From Chromatiales bacterium (GTDB taxonomy: Bacteria; Pseudomonadota; Gammaproteobacteria; UBA6429): a stretch of DNA of 64,000 bases. This document shows positions 15,484-24,933 of this stretch, in pieces. Position 1 is the first letter of the stretch. Every line of letters begins with the position of its first letter. Position numbers and translations under genes: made by a program. The stretch spans positions 620,001 through 684,000 of the forward strand of contig JALTJN010000362.1 of the NCBI GenBank assembly GCA_027076405.1. The letters are read 5' to 3'. Below the pieces are notes generated by a model. That model saw only the letters and a list, made by a program, of their open reading frames with translations. It was not told where the DNA came from and made no database searches.

Positions 15484-17133
15484 ATGTTTAATATTAATAT
15501 AAAAACGAATACCGATGTGGATGTCAATGATCTGCGTTGTGTTTTAAGTCGCTGCTCTATAGGCAAAGATCGAGACAATCTGGTGCAACTTCGTGGCTGG
15601 AGTATTGCTCCTGTCCATGCTGAGGTGCAGCAGCAAAAAGATGGCCTGTTTATAGAAGATAAAAGTAATGGTGCCGGAACATTTGTTAATGATATTAAAA
15701 TTACAGACCGTTATGGACCAATAAAAAAGGATGATGTAATAAGTATTGCCAATTACAGAATTATTTTTGATGCCAGTGAATACGAAGAGCAGGATAAAAA
15801 ACGCAAGCAACTGGAAAAAAGTGAAGTTAATAGCACTCAGGAAATAAGGGACGTAAAGAAAATATTACGCAATGAGTTGTTAATGTGGCGAAGTTATGTC
15901 CATCAGGAACTTTTGAGTTATATGGATCTGAGTCGGACGGATATTGGTAAATGGAGTGAGGATGAATTACGTGAGAACGTAAAAACAATGATTGAAGAAA
16001 TCATTGAAGGAATAGTTGACGGGCTTCCCTCTCATATCAATCGTGAAACATTGGCAAAAGATGTATTAAATGAAACCGTTGGCCTTGGCGCATTAGAAGA
16101 GTTACTGGCAGATGAAAGTGTTACTGAAGTGATGGTGAATGCATTTGATGATATCTATATAGAGCGTAACGGTAAGCTGGAACATACCAATGTTATCTAT
16201 AGTGATCATGATGCTGTTATGTCAACAATAGAACGAATTATATCTCCGCTTGGGCGACGTATTGATGAAAGTTCTCCTATGGTTGATGCGCGCTTAAAAG
16301 ACGGCTCGCGGGTAAATGCCATAATACCTCCTCTGGCATTGCGTGGTCCTTGTATTACTATTCGTAAATTTTCATCTAAAAAGTTAACCGATCAGGATAT
16401 TGTTAATTTTGGCGCAATCAGTGATGACATGATGCGCTTTCTGAAAACAGTTGTTGTAAATAAGCAGAATGTCATTATTTCCGGTGGTACCGGCTCAGGT
16501 AAAACAACATTACTAAATGTTTTATCAAATTACATTCCAAAAGGTGAACGTGTTATTACAGTAGAAGATGCCGCAGAATTACAACTTCAACAACCTCATC
16601 TTGTTACTCTCGAAGCGCGCCCCGCTAACATTGAAGGCACAGGACAGATAACGATTCGTGATTTAGTAAAAAACTGTTTACGAATGCGACCGGACAGAAT
16701 TGTTGTCGGTGAGTGTCGTGGCGCAGAAGCGCTGGACATGCTGCAAGCGATGAATACCGGCCATGAAGGTTCTTTGACCACAGCTCATGCTAATACTCCG
16801 AGAGATATGCTTTCACGTATGGAAGTTATGGTGCTGATGGCGGGTATGGATCTGCCTATTGCTGCAATCAGAGAACAGATTGCTTCAGCAATTAATATTA
16901 TTGTACAGCAAAATCGTTTTCCTGATGGCAGTCGTAAGATTACTTATATTACAGAGGTAACAGGAATGGAATCCGGTGTTATTCAAATGCAGGATATCTT
17001 TCGCTATGAACAGGAAGGATATGATGCCGATGGCAATATAGTTGGGGAGTTTAAAGCAACCGGGCAAGTTCCCGAGTTTTACGAACATATGAGAAAGCGT
17101 GGGCTTGATGTTGATATGAGTATATTTAATTAA
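15484..17133 (+). CDS. cpaF: FHA domain-containing CpaF/TadA pilus assembly ATPase
   Basis: 549 aa from the ATG at 15484, with AAGGA at 15472-15476; a TTG at 15481 is an alternative start. Residues about 20-100 form an FHA fold: IGKDRDNLVQL, WSIAPVHAEV with the conserved S-x-x-H, and DKSNGAGTFVNDIKI. The CpaF/GspE-type ATPase follows: NVIISGGTGSGKTTLLNVL Walker A at about 334-342, Asp box VEDAAEL, Walker B RPDRIVVGECRGAEA, and the His-box TGHEGSLTTAHANT. It powers Flp pilus assembly at the inner membrane. FHA domains bind phosphothreonine and are not part of standard CpaF. A Ser/Thr kinase is divergently encoded at 6508-7986. Confidence 0.93.
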   Translation: MFNINIKTNTDVDVNDLRCVLSRCSIGKDRDNLVQLRGWSIAPVHAEVQQQKDGLFIEDKSNGAGTFVNDIKITDRYGPIKKDDVISIANYRIIFDASEYEEQDKKRKQLEKSEVNSTQEIRDVKKILRNELLMWRSYVHQELLSYMDLSRTDIGKWSEDELRENVKTMIEEIIEGIVDGLPSHINRETLAKDVLNETVGLGALEELLADESVTEVMVNAFDDIYIERNGKLEHTNVIYSDHDAVMSTIERIISPLGRRIDESSPMVDARLKDGSRVNAIIPPLALRGPCITIRKFSSKKLTDQDIVNFGAISDDMMRFLKTVVVNKQNVIISGGTGSGKTTLLNVLSNYIPKGERVITVEDAAELQLQQPHLVTLEARPANIEGTGQITIRDLVKNCLRMRPDRIVVGECRGAEALDMLQAMNTGHEGSLTTAHANTPRDMLSRMEVMVLMAGMDLPIAAIREQIASAINIIVQQNRFPDGSRKITYITEVTGMESGVIQMQDIFRYEQEGYDADGNIVGEFKATGQVPEFYEHMRKRGLDVDMSIFN

Positions 17134-17161
17134 TCTCGTTGTTTATTGCAGGTAACTTATT

Positions 17162-18019
17162 ATGGAACTGGTTTTATATTATTCATTTATTTCTCTGGCT
17201 TCAATTTCAGCCGGACTCATTGGCTGGGTTGCAGCAAAAGCATTTCGCAAGTTCTGGTCGGAATACCAGTCAACATTTAGCGAAAGTGCAACAAACAATC
17301 TTGGCGATATGTTTATGTTTGTTGACCCGCATCGTTTATTTATTTTTAACATTGTTGGTGTTGTTATTGTGCCGGTTATAGTCTGGTTACTTTCGCATAA
17401 TGTGATTGCCAGCATTGCAACCATGATAGGGATGATTGCATTACCTGCTTTCATCTATAAAACAATTAAGAAGAATCGTTTCAAAAAATTTGAACAACAA
17501 TTACCTGAGGCATTAATGGCAATAGCAAGTAATCTTCAGGCCGGAGCAAGTTTACAAATGGCTTTTGAAGGGCTGATTAGCGAGCAACCCAAGCCGTTAA
17601 ATCAGGAATTTGAATTATTGATTCGTCAAACACGCATTGGTGTTGATATGGAAACAGGATTATCGAATATGGAAAAAAGACTGCCAATTCCGGATTTTAT
17701 TATTGTTGTTTCAGCCATTAAAATTGCACGCGAAGTAGGTGGCAATTTAATCGAAGTAATGGAAAAGCTTGCAGACACCTTACGTCGTAAAGCCTCGATG
17801 GAAGGAAAGATTGACAGTTTAACATCACAGGGGCGATTACAGGGTAAAGTCATGACCGGCTTGCCTATTTTATTGGGCGTTGTCTTAATGCAGATTGAAC
17901 CGGAAGCAATGGGTAAACTGTTTACCACGCCGGTAGGCTGGGGAACACTGGCGGTTATCGTTGTAATGGAAATATTAGGTTATTTAACAATATTGAAAAT
18001 CACTTCAATCGATGTTTAG
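17162..18019 (+). CDS. tadB: Tad pilus inner-membrane platform protein TadB
   Basis: 285 aa. N-terminal helices (about 3-25 and 60-98) precede a type II secretion F-domain (LPEALMAIASNLQAGASLQMAFEG ... GNLIEVMEKLADTLRRKASMEGKI) and C-terminal helices (GLPILLGVVLMQIEP and GWGTLAVIVVMEILGYLTI). TadB and TadC form the membrane platform acted on by CpaF. It lies 28 bases after cpaF, and tadC follows after 39 bases. Confidence 0.9.
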   Translation: MELVLYYSFISLASISAGLIGWVAAKAFRKFWSEYQSTFSESATNNLGDMFMFVDPHRLFIFNIVGVVIVPVIVWLLSHNVIASIATMIGMIALPAFIYKTIKKNRFKKFEQQLPEALMAIASNLQAGASLQMAFEGLISEQPKPLNQEFELLIRQTRIGVDMETGLSNMEKRLPIPDFIIVVSAIKIAREVGGNLIEVMEKLADTLRRKASMEGKIDSLTSQGRLQGKVMTGLPILLGVVLMQIEPEAMGKLFTTPVGWGTLAVIVVMEILGYLTILKITSIDV

Positions 18020-18058
18020 TTTAAGATTTTAATGAGTATTTGCCTGAGGATTTAAGAA

Positions 18059-18940
18059 GTGGATGAAATTTTATTATATTCGGTCGCTTTAGGTGTTGGA
18101 ACAAGTGTTAGTTTGATGTTTGTCTCTGCTTACTATTTTAATAGTGTTATACCTAAAGATAATCGTGAGTATATGGATCCCTTACCGGCTTTTATAAAAC
18201 CAATATGGCCACTGGTTCGGATTTTTTCATATTATGTTGCGAGTAACCTCTCTATCGATATGTTAACAAAACTGGATAAGCGGTTACAAAAAACCGGTGT
18301 TAGTTATTTAATGAATGCTGAAGAGTTTATCGGTTTACGTATTGTGAGTGCATTATTGCAAATGCTTGCAGCCATATTAATTATGGATGTGTTACAAAAA
18401 TACAGTATTTTATGGCCGTTGAGTGGTTTGTTACTGGGCTATTATTTTCCTGAAATCTGGTTGAATGATACACGGAAAAAACGAGAGAAAGATATAACCC
18501 GGGCTTTGCCTGCTTTCCTCGACTTTATTAGTATGTCGGTTGAGGCAGGGCTTAATTTTACCGGTGCTCTTAATCAGGCAATGGATAAAGTACCAAAAAG
18601 TGCCTTGTATAATGAGTTTTCAATCGTTATTCGCGATATCCGCGCCGGCATGAGCCGGGCGGATGCTTTACAGCGAATGTCAGATCGAATTGATGTAAAA
18701 GATGTGACTATTTTTATACGTGCGATAATTACTTCTGAGCGTCTGGGTTCCAGTATGAAAAAGACTTTGCAGGTTCAGTCTGAACAAAGACGTAATGAAC
18801 GTTTTCAACGGGCAGAAAAAATGGCAATGGAAGCACCGGTTAAGTTGATCGGACCACTTATTATGTTTATTTTTCCTGTGACCTTTATTGTTCTTGGGTT
18901 CCCGATAGTCATGAAGTTTCTTAATGAGGGCTTACTTTAA
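18059..18940 (+). CDS. tadC: Tad pilus inner-membrane platform protein TadC
   Basis: 293 aa from a GTG start at 18059 with TGAGGA eight bases upstream. N-terminal helix 5-27, a helix around 100-135, a T2SF domain (ITRALPAFLDFISMSVEAGLNFTGALNQ ... RADALQRMSDRIDVKDVTIFIRAIITSERLGSSM) and a final helix (LIGPLIMFIFPVTFIVLGFPIVM). It is the partner of TadB in the pilus export platform. Confidence 0.9.
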   Translation: MDEILLYSVALGVGTSVSLMFVSAYYFNSVIPKDNREYMDPLPAFIKPIWPLVRIFSYYVASNLSIDMLTKLDKRLQKTGVSYLMNAEEFIGLRIVSALLQMLAAILIMDVLQKYSILWPLSGLLLGYYFPEIWLNDTRKKREKDITRALPAFLDFISMSVEAGLNFTGALNQAMDKVPKSALYNEFSIVIRDIRAGMSRADALQRMSDRIDVKDVTIFIRAIITSERLGSSMKKTLQVQSEQRRNERFQRAEKMAMEAPVKLIGPLIMFIFPVTFIVLGFPIVMKFLNEGLL

Positions 18941-18969
18941 AGTTGGTTCTCTTTGAAGATGAATTAAAA

Positions 18970-19332
18970 ATGCTAGATGGAAGAGTGATTAATGTTGAAA
19001 ACCAGAAATGCTTGTTAAAGCATGTTAAAAAAACCAGCAATGCTTTTGAACGAATGCGTGGTTTATTGTTTCGTAAACAACTCAAGAAAAATCAGGCTCT
19101 CTGGATTGAGCCTTGTCCATCCGTTCATACTGTTGGCATGAAGTATTCGATAGATGTGGTTTTTATGGATAAAGACGGACTTGTTTTAAAAGTGGTTGAT
19201 AACTTAAAGCCCATGCGTATGGCAATGTGTAAAAATGCAATTGTTAGCTTTGAATTGCTTGCGGGTGAAGCAGATAAAATACAGATTCGTTCTGGAATGA
19301 AATTAAACTGGATTAAAGAAGAAAATAATTAA
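18970..19332 (+). CDS. DUF192 family protein in the Tad locus
   Basis: 120 aa from the ATG at 18970; a TTG at 18943 would add nine residues, and neither start has a strong ribosome-binding site. DUF192 hallmarks are RMRGLLFRKQL, WIEPCPSVHTVGMKYSIDVVFMDKDGLVL and SFELLAGEADKIQIRSGMKL. The biochemical function of the family is not known to me. No export signal is apparent, unlike many DUF192 proteins. Its position between tadC and a TPR lipoprotein suggests a role in pilus assembly, but this is context only. Confidence 0.8.
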   Translation: MLDGRVINVENQKCLLKHVKKTSNAFERMRGLLFRKQLKKNQALWIEPCPSVHTVGMKYSIDVVFMDKDGLVLKVVDNLKPMRMAMCKNAIVSFELLAGEADKIQIRSGMKLNWIKEENN

Positions 19333-19833
19333 ATGAAATTCAAATCAAATTATAAAGCAGGTTTTATCAGTGTCTTTTTTATTTTAAGTGCTTGTGCATC
19401 TCATCCGCCTGAGCAGGGAGTATCTAAAAACCTTATATACAAACTGGGAAAAGAAGCGGCTCTAGCTTATAAAAATAAAAACTGGAAGGTAGCAGAGAAA
19501 AAATACAGCCTTCTTATTGCTGAGTCTCCGGGAACTGCAGAAATCTGGTTTAAACTGGGTAACGTTTTTGCTCGTACTTCGCGTCCGGATAAAGCAATAG
19601 CGGCTTATAAAGAAGCGGTTGTTCGTAATCCACAATATGAACAAGCATGGCGTAATCTGGGTATCATTTCTTTAAGAAAAACAACCCATTTATATATTGA
19701 AATGTTACAACACCTCGACGATAGCTCTGAAAGTTATATTCGTGCAAAAAAAACGAGCGAAGTATTACTTAAATTGATTAAAAAAAATCAGGAAAGAACA
19801 ATGCCGGTAAAAAAAGGCAAGGCTGATTTATAG
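19333..19833 (+). CDS. TPR lipoprotein, TadD-like
   Basis: 166 aa. The signal peptide ends in FILSACASH, a lipobox with Cys as the lipidated residue. Residues about 40-110 contain TPR motifs (WKVAEKKYSLLIAESPGTAEIWFKLGNVFARTSRPDKAIAAYKEAVVRNPQYEQAWRNLGIISL). TadD-type TPR lipoproteins help secretin assembly at the outer membrane. It directly follows the DUF192 gene, and its stop overlaps the GTG start of the next gene by one base. Confidence 0.82.
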   Translation: MKFKSNYKAGFISVFFILSACASHPPEQGVSKNLIYKLGKEAALAYKNKNWKVAEKKYSLLIAESPGTAEIWFKLGNVFARTSRPDKAIAAYKEAVVRNPQYEQAWRNLGIISLRKTTHLYIEMLQHLDDSSESYIRAKKTSEVLLKLIKKNQERTMPVKKGKADL

Positions 19834-20456
19834 TGATACATCAGCGCGGCCAGAGTATGACTGAATTTCTTGTAGTAATGCCTGTGATGTTACTCCTTAT
19901 TCTTGGAGCGATTCAGTTTATTCTTATCTACCAGACAAAATCGACTTTAAATTATGCAACGTTTGAAGCTGCACGAGCAGGGTCATTAGAAAATGCATCG
20001 CGTGCAGCCGTTGATAATGGATTTACACGAGGCTTAGCTCCTTTGTTTGCCCGTTTTTCAACAACTCAAAAAAAAGGCACTGGTTATAAGGAATTGGCTG
20101 AAAAAGTCATTTTGGCTCGTAACCTTGCAAGAAGTGAAATTACTGATGGTCATGTAAAAATTGAACTGCTAAACCCGACACCACAAATGTTTCAGGCCTT
20201 TGATAATAATACGATACCTAATGATCATCTGGCGTTCAGGCAAAATGAAAATGGTATTAATCTGCAAGATGCAAATTTATTAAAACTTCGTATTACCTAT
20301 TGTATGAGACTGATCGTACCGATGGTCAGCAGTATCATTACACAAGCAGCAGGTGGTCACTGTGACACAACGGATTCTCGTTTTCCTATTGTTTCACAAG
20401 CCATCATGCGAATGCAGAGTCCTGCCATTCAGTGTGATAGTGATTGTTTCGATTGA
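19833..20456 (+). CDS. TadE-family minor pseudopilin
   Basis: 207 aa from a GTG that overlaps the preceding TAG stop (19831-19833). HQRGQSMTEFLVVMPVMLLLILGAIQFILIYQTKSTLNYATFEAARAGSLENA is a textbook TadE start: Gly-Gln-x-x-x-Glu-Phe, one helix, then an NYATFEAARAG segment. The exported domain contains Cys residues near the C-terminus (YCMRL, GHCDT, IQCDSDC) that could form disulfides. Last recognisable gene of the Tad locus. No prepilin peptidase (TadV/CpaA) or TadZ/CpaE gene is in the cluster. Confidence 0.85.
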   Translation: MIHQRGQSMTEFLVVMPVMLLLILGAIQFILIYQTKSTLNYATFEAARAGSLENASRAAVDNGFTRGLAPLFARFSTTQKKGTGYKELAEKVILARNLARSEITDGHVKIELLNPTPQMFQAFDNNTIPNDHLAFRQNENGINLQDANLLKLRITYCMRLIVPMVSSIITQAAGGHCDTTDSRFPIVSQAIMRMQSPAIQCDSDCFD

Positions 20457-20539
20457 TACTTTTAACGTAGCAATATTCTTTGCACAGGTATCAAATTAAT
20501 CTTAAAGATTTTATAGCAGCCTAATGATAACGGGAATAT

Positions 20540-21517
20540 CTAATTGACTATTGTTGTGTAATACAGCACTAACATATAGCTGATATAGCCACCGACTAAT
20601 AAGCCACCTTCAAAGCGATTAATGCGGCCCTCACCTTTAAATCCATAGGCCATAATAAACAAGGCAATGCTTAAACCGATCATAAAAGGGAAGTCGCGCG
20701 ATAAAACAGCATTATCAATAATACTTGGACTAATTAAACCGGGTATACCTAATACAGCCAGTAAATTAAACATGTTAGAACCTAAAATATTACCTATGGC
20801 AATATCATGTTCTTTTTTGAGTGCGCTGACTATTGAGGCAGCAAGTTCAGGCAGGCTGGTACCAATTGCAACAATCGTTAAACCGATAACCAAGTCGCTA
20901 ATACCTGCGGCTTTTGCAATATTGACCGAGCCCCAAACTAAACCACGTGAACTGACAATGAGTAATATAAATCCTACAGCAAACCATAAAAATGCTTTAG
21001 CCGTCGAAATTTTAGGTATCTCCTGGTCAAATTCTTTCTCCATTGGATCACGTTTTTGTTTTTTCCCCTGAAGTATCATCCAGCTCATCATTATAAATAA
21101 GCCTGAAACTAAAATTAGGCCATCCAATTGACCTAAATGGTTATCAACAAGTAGCACAAGCGCAACTAGCATGATAATAAACATTAAAGGATATTCACGT
21201 CGTAATGTTTCTGATTTAACAACTAAAGGCGTTACCATTGCAGTCACACCTAAAACCAGGGCTATATTTGTAATATTCGAGCCCAAAGCGTTACCCACGG
21301 CTAATGCAGGATTACCCTGATAAGCAGCGACAATAGAAATTAAAATTTCAGGAGCCGAAGTACCAATGCCAACGATAGTCAGCCCGATGATAAGTGGGGG
21401 GACGCCAAAGTTTTTAGCAATAGCTGAGGCACCATAGACAAAGCGTTCTGCTCCCCAAACGAGTAAACCAAAGCCGGTAATAATAGCGATAACAGAAAGT
21501 AATAGGTTTTGTTCCAA
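20540..21517 (-). CDS. Calcium/sodium antiporter, CaxA/YrbG family
   Basis: 325 aa with two homologous halves, each containing the alpha-repeat G-x-x-P-L-I-I-G-L-T-I-V-G-I-G-T-S-A-P-E (near 40-60) and SDLVIGLTIVAIGTSLPELAAS (near 205-225), plus GNALGSNITN and GNILGSNMFN. About ten hydrophobic helices are seen. Inner-membrane K+-independent Na+/Ca2+ exchanger family. In E. coli yrbG lies next to the mla genes and kdsD-kdsC, and here it also lies close to the mla genes. Confidence 0.9.
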   Translation of the reverse strand: MEQNLLLSVIAIITGFGLLVWGAERFVYGASAIAKNFGVPPLIIGLTIVGIGTSAPEILISIVAAYQGNPALAVGNALGSNITNIALVLGVTAMVTPLVVKSETLRREYPLMFIIMLVALVLLVDNHLGQLDGLILVSGLFIMMSWMILQGKKQKRDPMEKEFDQEIPKISTAKAFLWFAVGFILLIVSSRGLVWGSVNIAKAAGISDLVIGLTIVAIGTSLPELAASIVSALKKEHDIAIGNILGSNMFNLLAVLGIPGLISPSIIDNAVLSRDFPFMIGLSIALFIMAYGFKGEGRINRFEGGLLVGGYISYMLVLYYTTIVN

Positions 21518-21558
21518 GATTTTTTCTCTTAAGATGTAAGTAAGTTAATGCAGTTTAA

Positions 21559-22335
21559 TTAAAGGCCAAGCTCGAGTTCCAGTTCAAGGTCTTCAGTATC
21601 TGATTGAGGTAGCGGGACATGTTTTTCTTCGGGAGGATTTCCATCATAAATTAAATTTTTACGATGTTGTAAATAAGCATCGCGTATAAAGGTATATTTA
21701 TCTAATGCTGCTTGTTCTGCTATACGTCCTGCACTTAATAGTTTGTATCGGGCATTTATTGTTGTTAACGATATAGTGGCATAACGGGAGTTATCATCCT
21801 TAATGTTATAAACCGGGTCATAAATACTTTCAACTATGAGTCCGCCGCTGCTACGTAATGTGTTTGCGCCAAAAAAGGGGAGAACAATATAGGGGCCCGA
21901 ACCAACACCCCATGTAGCAAGGGTTTGACCAAAATCTTCATGGTGCTTATTGAGCCCCATTGGCGTGGCAACATCAATAAGACCATATAAGCCGAGTGTG
22001 GTATTAAAGAAAAAACGGCTAGTATCTGCTATTGCTTGCGTAAATTTTAATTGTAACAAGTCATTAATAATGACAAATAAATCACCAATGTTACTAAAAA
22101 AATTTGAGACTCCCGTTTTTACCGGATTGGGCAGTGCAGCATCATAACCTTTTGTAACGGGTTTAAGTAAATATTTATCAAGCCCTTCATTAAATCCAAA
22201 CATAGCACGATTGTATGACTCGAGGGGATCGTTCTCTGAAGGCCCATTGGGTAAACTGGCACAGCCTGAAATAAATGACAGACAAATAATGAGCAACAAA
22301 TGTTTGATTAACGATTTTGTACTTTCAGGCATCAT
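21559..22335 (-). CDS. mlaA: Outer-membrane lipid asymmetry lipoprotein MlaA (VacJ)
   Basis: 258 aa. Lipobox FISGCAS near residue 25, then DPLESYNRAMFGFNEGLDKYLLKPVTKGYDAALP, FFSNIGDLFVIINDLLQLKF, FFFNTTLGLYGLIDVATPMGL and DFGQTLATWGVGSGPYIVLPFFG, all diagnostic of MlaA. MlaA sits in the outer membrane and removes mislocalised phospholipids from the outer leaflet. It is near but oriented away from the mlaFEDB operon (23332-25723). Confidence 0.93.
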   Translation of the reverse strand: MMPESTKSLIKHLLLIICLSFISGCASLPNGPSENDPLESYNRAMFGFNEGLDKYLLKPVTKGYDAALPNPVKTGVSNFFSNIGDLFVIINDLLQLKFTQAIADTSRFFFNTTLGLYGLIDVATPMGLNKHHEDFGQTLATWGVGSGPYIVLPFFGANTLRSSGGLIVESIYDPVYNIKDDNSRYATISLTTINARYKLLSAGRIAEQAALDKYTFIRDAYLQHRKNLIYDGNPPEEKHVPLPQSDTEDLELELELGL

Positions 22336-22337
22336 GG

Positions 22338-22520
22338 TTATTTACTTTCAGTTTTTGTTTTACCGCAACGGTGGCAACGGTAAGAGGTTAGCATTTTGCC
22401 TTTTTTAACATCAAAAGGCGTTTCGATAACCACCCATTTATGAAAGCCACTTTTACATAAAGTACGGCCTTTATGCTTATCTTTCAAACTCGGTTTTTTA
22501 AATTGAATGACATCGCCCAT
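22338..22520 (-). CDS. Small zinc-ribbon-like conserved hypothetical protein
   Basis: 60 aa, basic. C22 and H27 (LCKSGFHKW) and C-x-x-C (YRCHRCGK) near 49-52 suggest a compact zinc site. It lies two bases upstream of mlaA on the same strand and may be co-transcribed with it. The function is unknown and no DNA-binding domain is evident beyond the possible zinc ribbon. Confidence 0.7.
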   Translation of the reverse strand: MGDVIQFKKPSLKDKHKGRTLCKSGFHKWVVIETPFDVKKGKMLTSYRCHRCGKTKTESK

Positions 22521-22609
22521 AATCTGACATAATAGTGATGATAATGTTTAATTTTATTTCATATAATAGAAAATGACACGTTTTTTTTATAACTCTTTTA
22601 AGGTGCAAT

Positions 22610-23299
22610 ATGTCTGTTGAAACACATAGAGTGTTAATTGGCGCTTGTGACTGGAATCATCAAGCCTGGTTAGATAATTTTTATGCAGATGAGCTGCCAG
22701 AAGACTGGCGGCTTGGTTTTTATTCCAATGAATTTCCTGTGGTTTATGTTCCAGCTGCTCGCTGGATAACAAATGATGAATTATCTGAGTGGAATGACGA
22801 GGTTTCCGATACTTTCCGTTTTGTTTTAGAAATCCCTTATGACATTTTGATTGACGAGTCCGCTTTTACTGCTGCTTTAGAGCAAGCGAAAAACTTGGGT
22901 GAGTTTTGTCTGGGGCTGGTACTTCAAATCAAACCTGATATAGATGTTGCTTTGTTCAAAAAACATCTCGATATAGCTGAGGAAGTGACCGCTGTTTGTA
23001 TATCTAAAATAGATAAACAGGATTATTTACCTTCAAATGAAATAAACAATCTTTTAAAACAGAGGGGGATTTCTGAAGTTTGGGATGGAAAATCAGAGAA
23101 TAGCGAAAGTTTAAATCGTGGTGCTCTGGCTGTGACTCATATTTCAGATGAAAAGATTGATATGCCAGCGCTAAGGAAAGTACTTGAAGGGTGTTTAGCG
23201 GCTTCAACAGATGAGCGTATTTCCGTTTTGTGTATTGAAGGAAATCCCCCTTCTTTAGAGTTGCTACGTAATGCTGATATTATTTTAAATTTGTTATAG
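22610..23299 (+). CDS. DUF72-like protein
   Basis: 229 aa. The N-terminus VLIGACDWNHQAWLDNFYADELPEDWRLGFYSNEFPVVYVPAARW matches the start of DUF72 proteins (IG-x-x-W, YP-x-x-LP, L-x-x-Y-x-x-x-F). The second half is divergent. The family has a TIM-barrel fold and no established reaction that I can name. It lies 32 bases upstream of mlaF on the same strand and could be the first gene of the operon. Confidence 0.7.
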   Translation: MSVETHRVLIGACDWNHQAWLDNFYADELPEDWRLGFYSNEFPVVYVPAARWITNDELSEWNDEVSDTFRFVLEIPYDILIDESAFTAALEQAKNLGEFCLGLVLQIKPDIDVALFKKHLDIAEEVTAVCISKIDKQDYLPSNEINNLLKQRGISEVWDGKSENSESLNRGALAVTHISDEKIDMPALRKVLEGCLAASTDERISVLCIEGNPPSLELLRNADIILNLL

Positions 23300-23331
23300 T
23301 AATTTGATAGAAGCTGAGTAACAATCAGGAT

Positions 23332-24147
23332 ATGACAGAGACATCTACACCACTAGTTGAAATCCGTAATCTAAGCTTTGCCCGTGGCGATCGCATGATT
23401 TTCGATGGCATTGATATGGATATTGAACGCGGCAAGGTTACCGCTGTTATGGGGCCAAGTGGTACAGGTAAAACCACCTTATTACGATTAATTGGTGGTC
23501 AAATAAAACCCTTAACAGGGTCGATTAAAGTTGATGGCATTGAAGTCACTAAACTCAGTCGTTCTGCATTATTTCAGTTGCGTAAGCGTATGGGGATGTT
23601 GTTCCAAAATGGCGCATTGCTAACGGATATGAATGTTTATGACAATGTCGCATTTCCCATTCTTGAACACACCGAGTTGTCAAAAAGAATGGTTAGAATC
23701 CTTGTTAATATGAAACTTCAGGCTGTGGGGCTGCGTGGCGCCCGGGAGCTAATGCCGAGTGAATTGTCGGGTGGTATGGCGCGCCGGGTTGCTATGGCCA
23801 GAGCTATTGCGCTTGATCCAATGATGATGATGTATGACGAACCGTTTACCGGTCAAGATCCTATTTCAATGGGAGTATTGGTTCGTTTAATTCGCGAACT
23901 AAATGATGCCTTGGGTTTAACGAGTATTGTAGTTTCACATGACATCGAAGAAGCCTCTTCTATTGCCGATACGATTTATTTGTTGTCAGGTGGCAAGGTA
24001 GTGGCACATGGCAGTGCGGACGAATTGCGTAATGCCGGTTCTGAATGGGCGCAGCAGTTTATGAAAGGATTGCCGGACGGCCCGGTTCCTTTTCACTATC
24101 CTGCCGAGGATTATGCGAAAGATTTATTATCGAATGGTTCTAAATAA
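23332..24147 (+). CDS. mlaF: Phospholipid ABC transporter ATP-binding protein MlaF
   Basis: 271 aa. Walker [19 protein letters not shown]-loop [14 protein letters not shown], signature [14 protein letters not shown], Walker [14 protein letters not shown], switch His VVSHDIEEA. The ELSGGMARR signature and ALLTDMNV stretch are typical of MlaF. It energises phospholipid transport between the membranes with MlaE, MlaD and MlaB. Confidence 0.95.
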   Translation: MTETSTPLVEIRNLSFARGDRMIFDGIDMDIERGKVTAVMGPSGTGKTTLLRLIGGQIKPLTGSIKVDGIEVTKLSRSALFQLRKRMGMLFQNGALLTDMNVYDNVAFPILEHTELSKRMVRILVNMKLQAVGLRGARELMPSELSGGMARRVAMARAIALDPMMMMYDEPFTGQDPISMGVLVRLIRELNDALGLTSIVVSHDIEEASSIADTIYLLSGGKVVAHGSADELRNAGSEWAQQFMKGLPDGPVPFHYPAEDYAKDLLSNGSK

Positions 24148-24152
24148 ACAGT

Positions 24153-24926
24153 ATGCTTAATTTTATTCAACAACTTGGCCAGAGCGGGTTATCTTTTTTC
24201 CAGCGTTTAGGTCGAGGCCATATTTTATTTGCCCACATTCTTGCTGGTATACCCGGCATGTTTAAACGTATCCCGCTGGTTATCCAGCAACTTTATTCTG
24301 TTGGTGTCTTATCGTTACTCATTATATTAGTGTCAGGTTTATTTGTCGGCATGGTGCTAGGTTTACAAGGGTATTATACGCTGGTTGATTTTGGTGCAGA
24401 GGAAGCTTTAGGGGTAATGGTATCTTTATCTCTGGTGCGTGAACTTGGCCCTGTTGTAGCTGCGTTATTATTTGCCGGTCGGGCTGGCTCTGCTTTAACG
24501 GCTGAAATTGGATTAATGAAAGCGACCGAGCAACTCTCTGCGATGGAAATGATGGCGGTCGATCCCATTAAACGTGTACTAACCCCACGCTTTATTGCCG
24601 GTTTTGTTTCTCTGCCGTTATTGGCTGCACTTTTTAGTGCGGTCGGTATTATGGGCGGGGGATTTGTTGGTTCAGGTTTATTAGGTGTTGATGAAGGTGC
24701 GTATTGGTCACAAATGCAAGCCAGCGTCGATCTTTACGATGATATCTTTAATGGTGTCATCAAAAGTGTTGTCTTTGGTATGGTTGTTACCTGGATTGCC
24801 CTTTTTGAAGGTTATGATGCCATACCCACATCAGAAGGTGTGAGTCGGGCAACAACCCGAACGGTAGTACATTCTTCGTTAGCCGTTTTAGGTTTAGATT
24901 TTATTCTTACAGCAATCATGTTCTGA
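24153..24926 (+). CDS. mlaE: Phospholipid ABC transporter permease MlaE
   Basis: 257 aa membrane protein with the MlaE-family pattern: [87 protein letters not shown]. About five to six helices. It is the inner-membrane permease of the Mla complex, starting five bases after mlaF. Confidence 0.95.
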   Translation: MLNFIQQLGQSGLSFFQRLGRGHILFAHILAGIPGMFKRIPLVIQQLYSVGVLSLLIILVSGLFVGMVLGLQGYYTLVDFGAEEALGVMVSLSLVRELGPVVAALLFAGRAGSALTAEIGLMKATEQLSAMEMMAVDPIKRVLTPRFIAGFVSLPLLAALFSAVGIMGGGFVGSGLLGVDEGAYWSQMQASVDLYDDIFNGVIKSVVFGMVVTWIALFEGYDAIPTSEGVSRATTRTVVHSSLAVLGLDFILTAIMF

Positions 24927-24933
24927 GGTCAGG

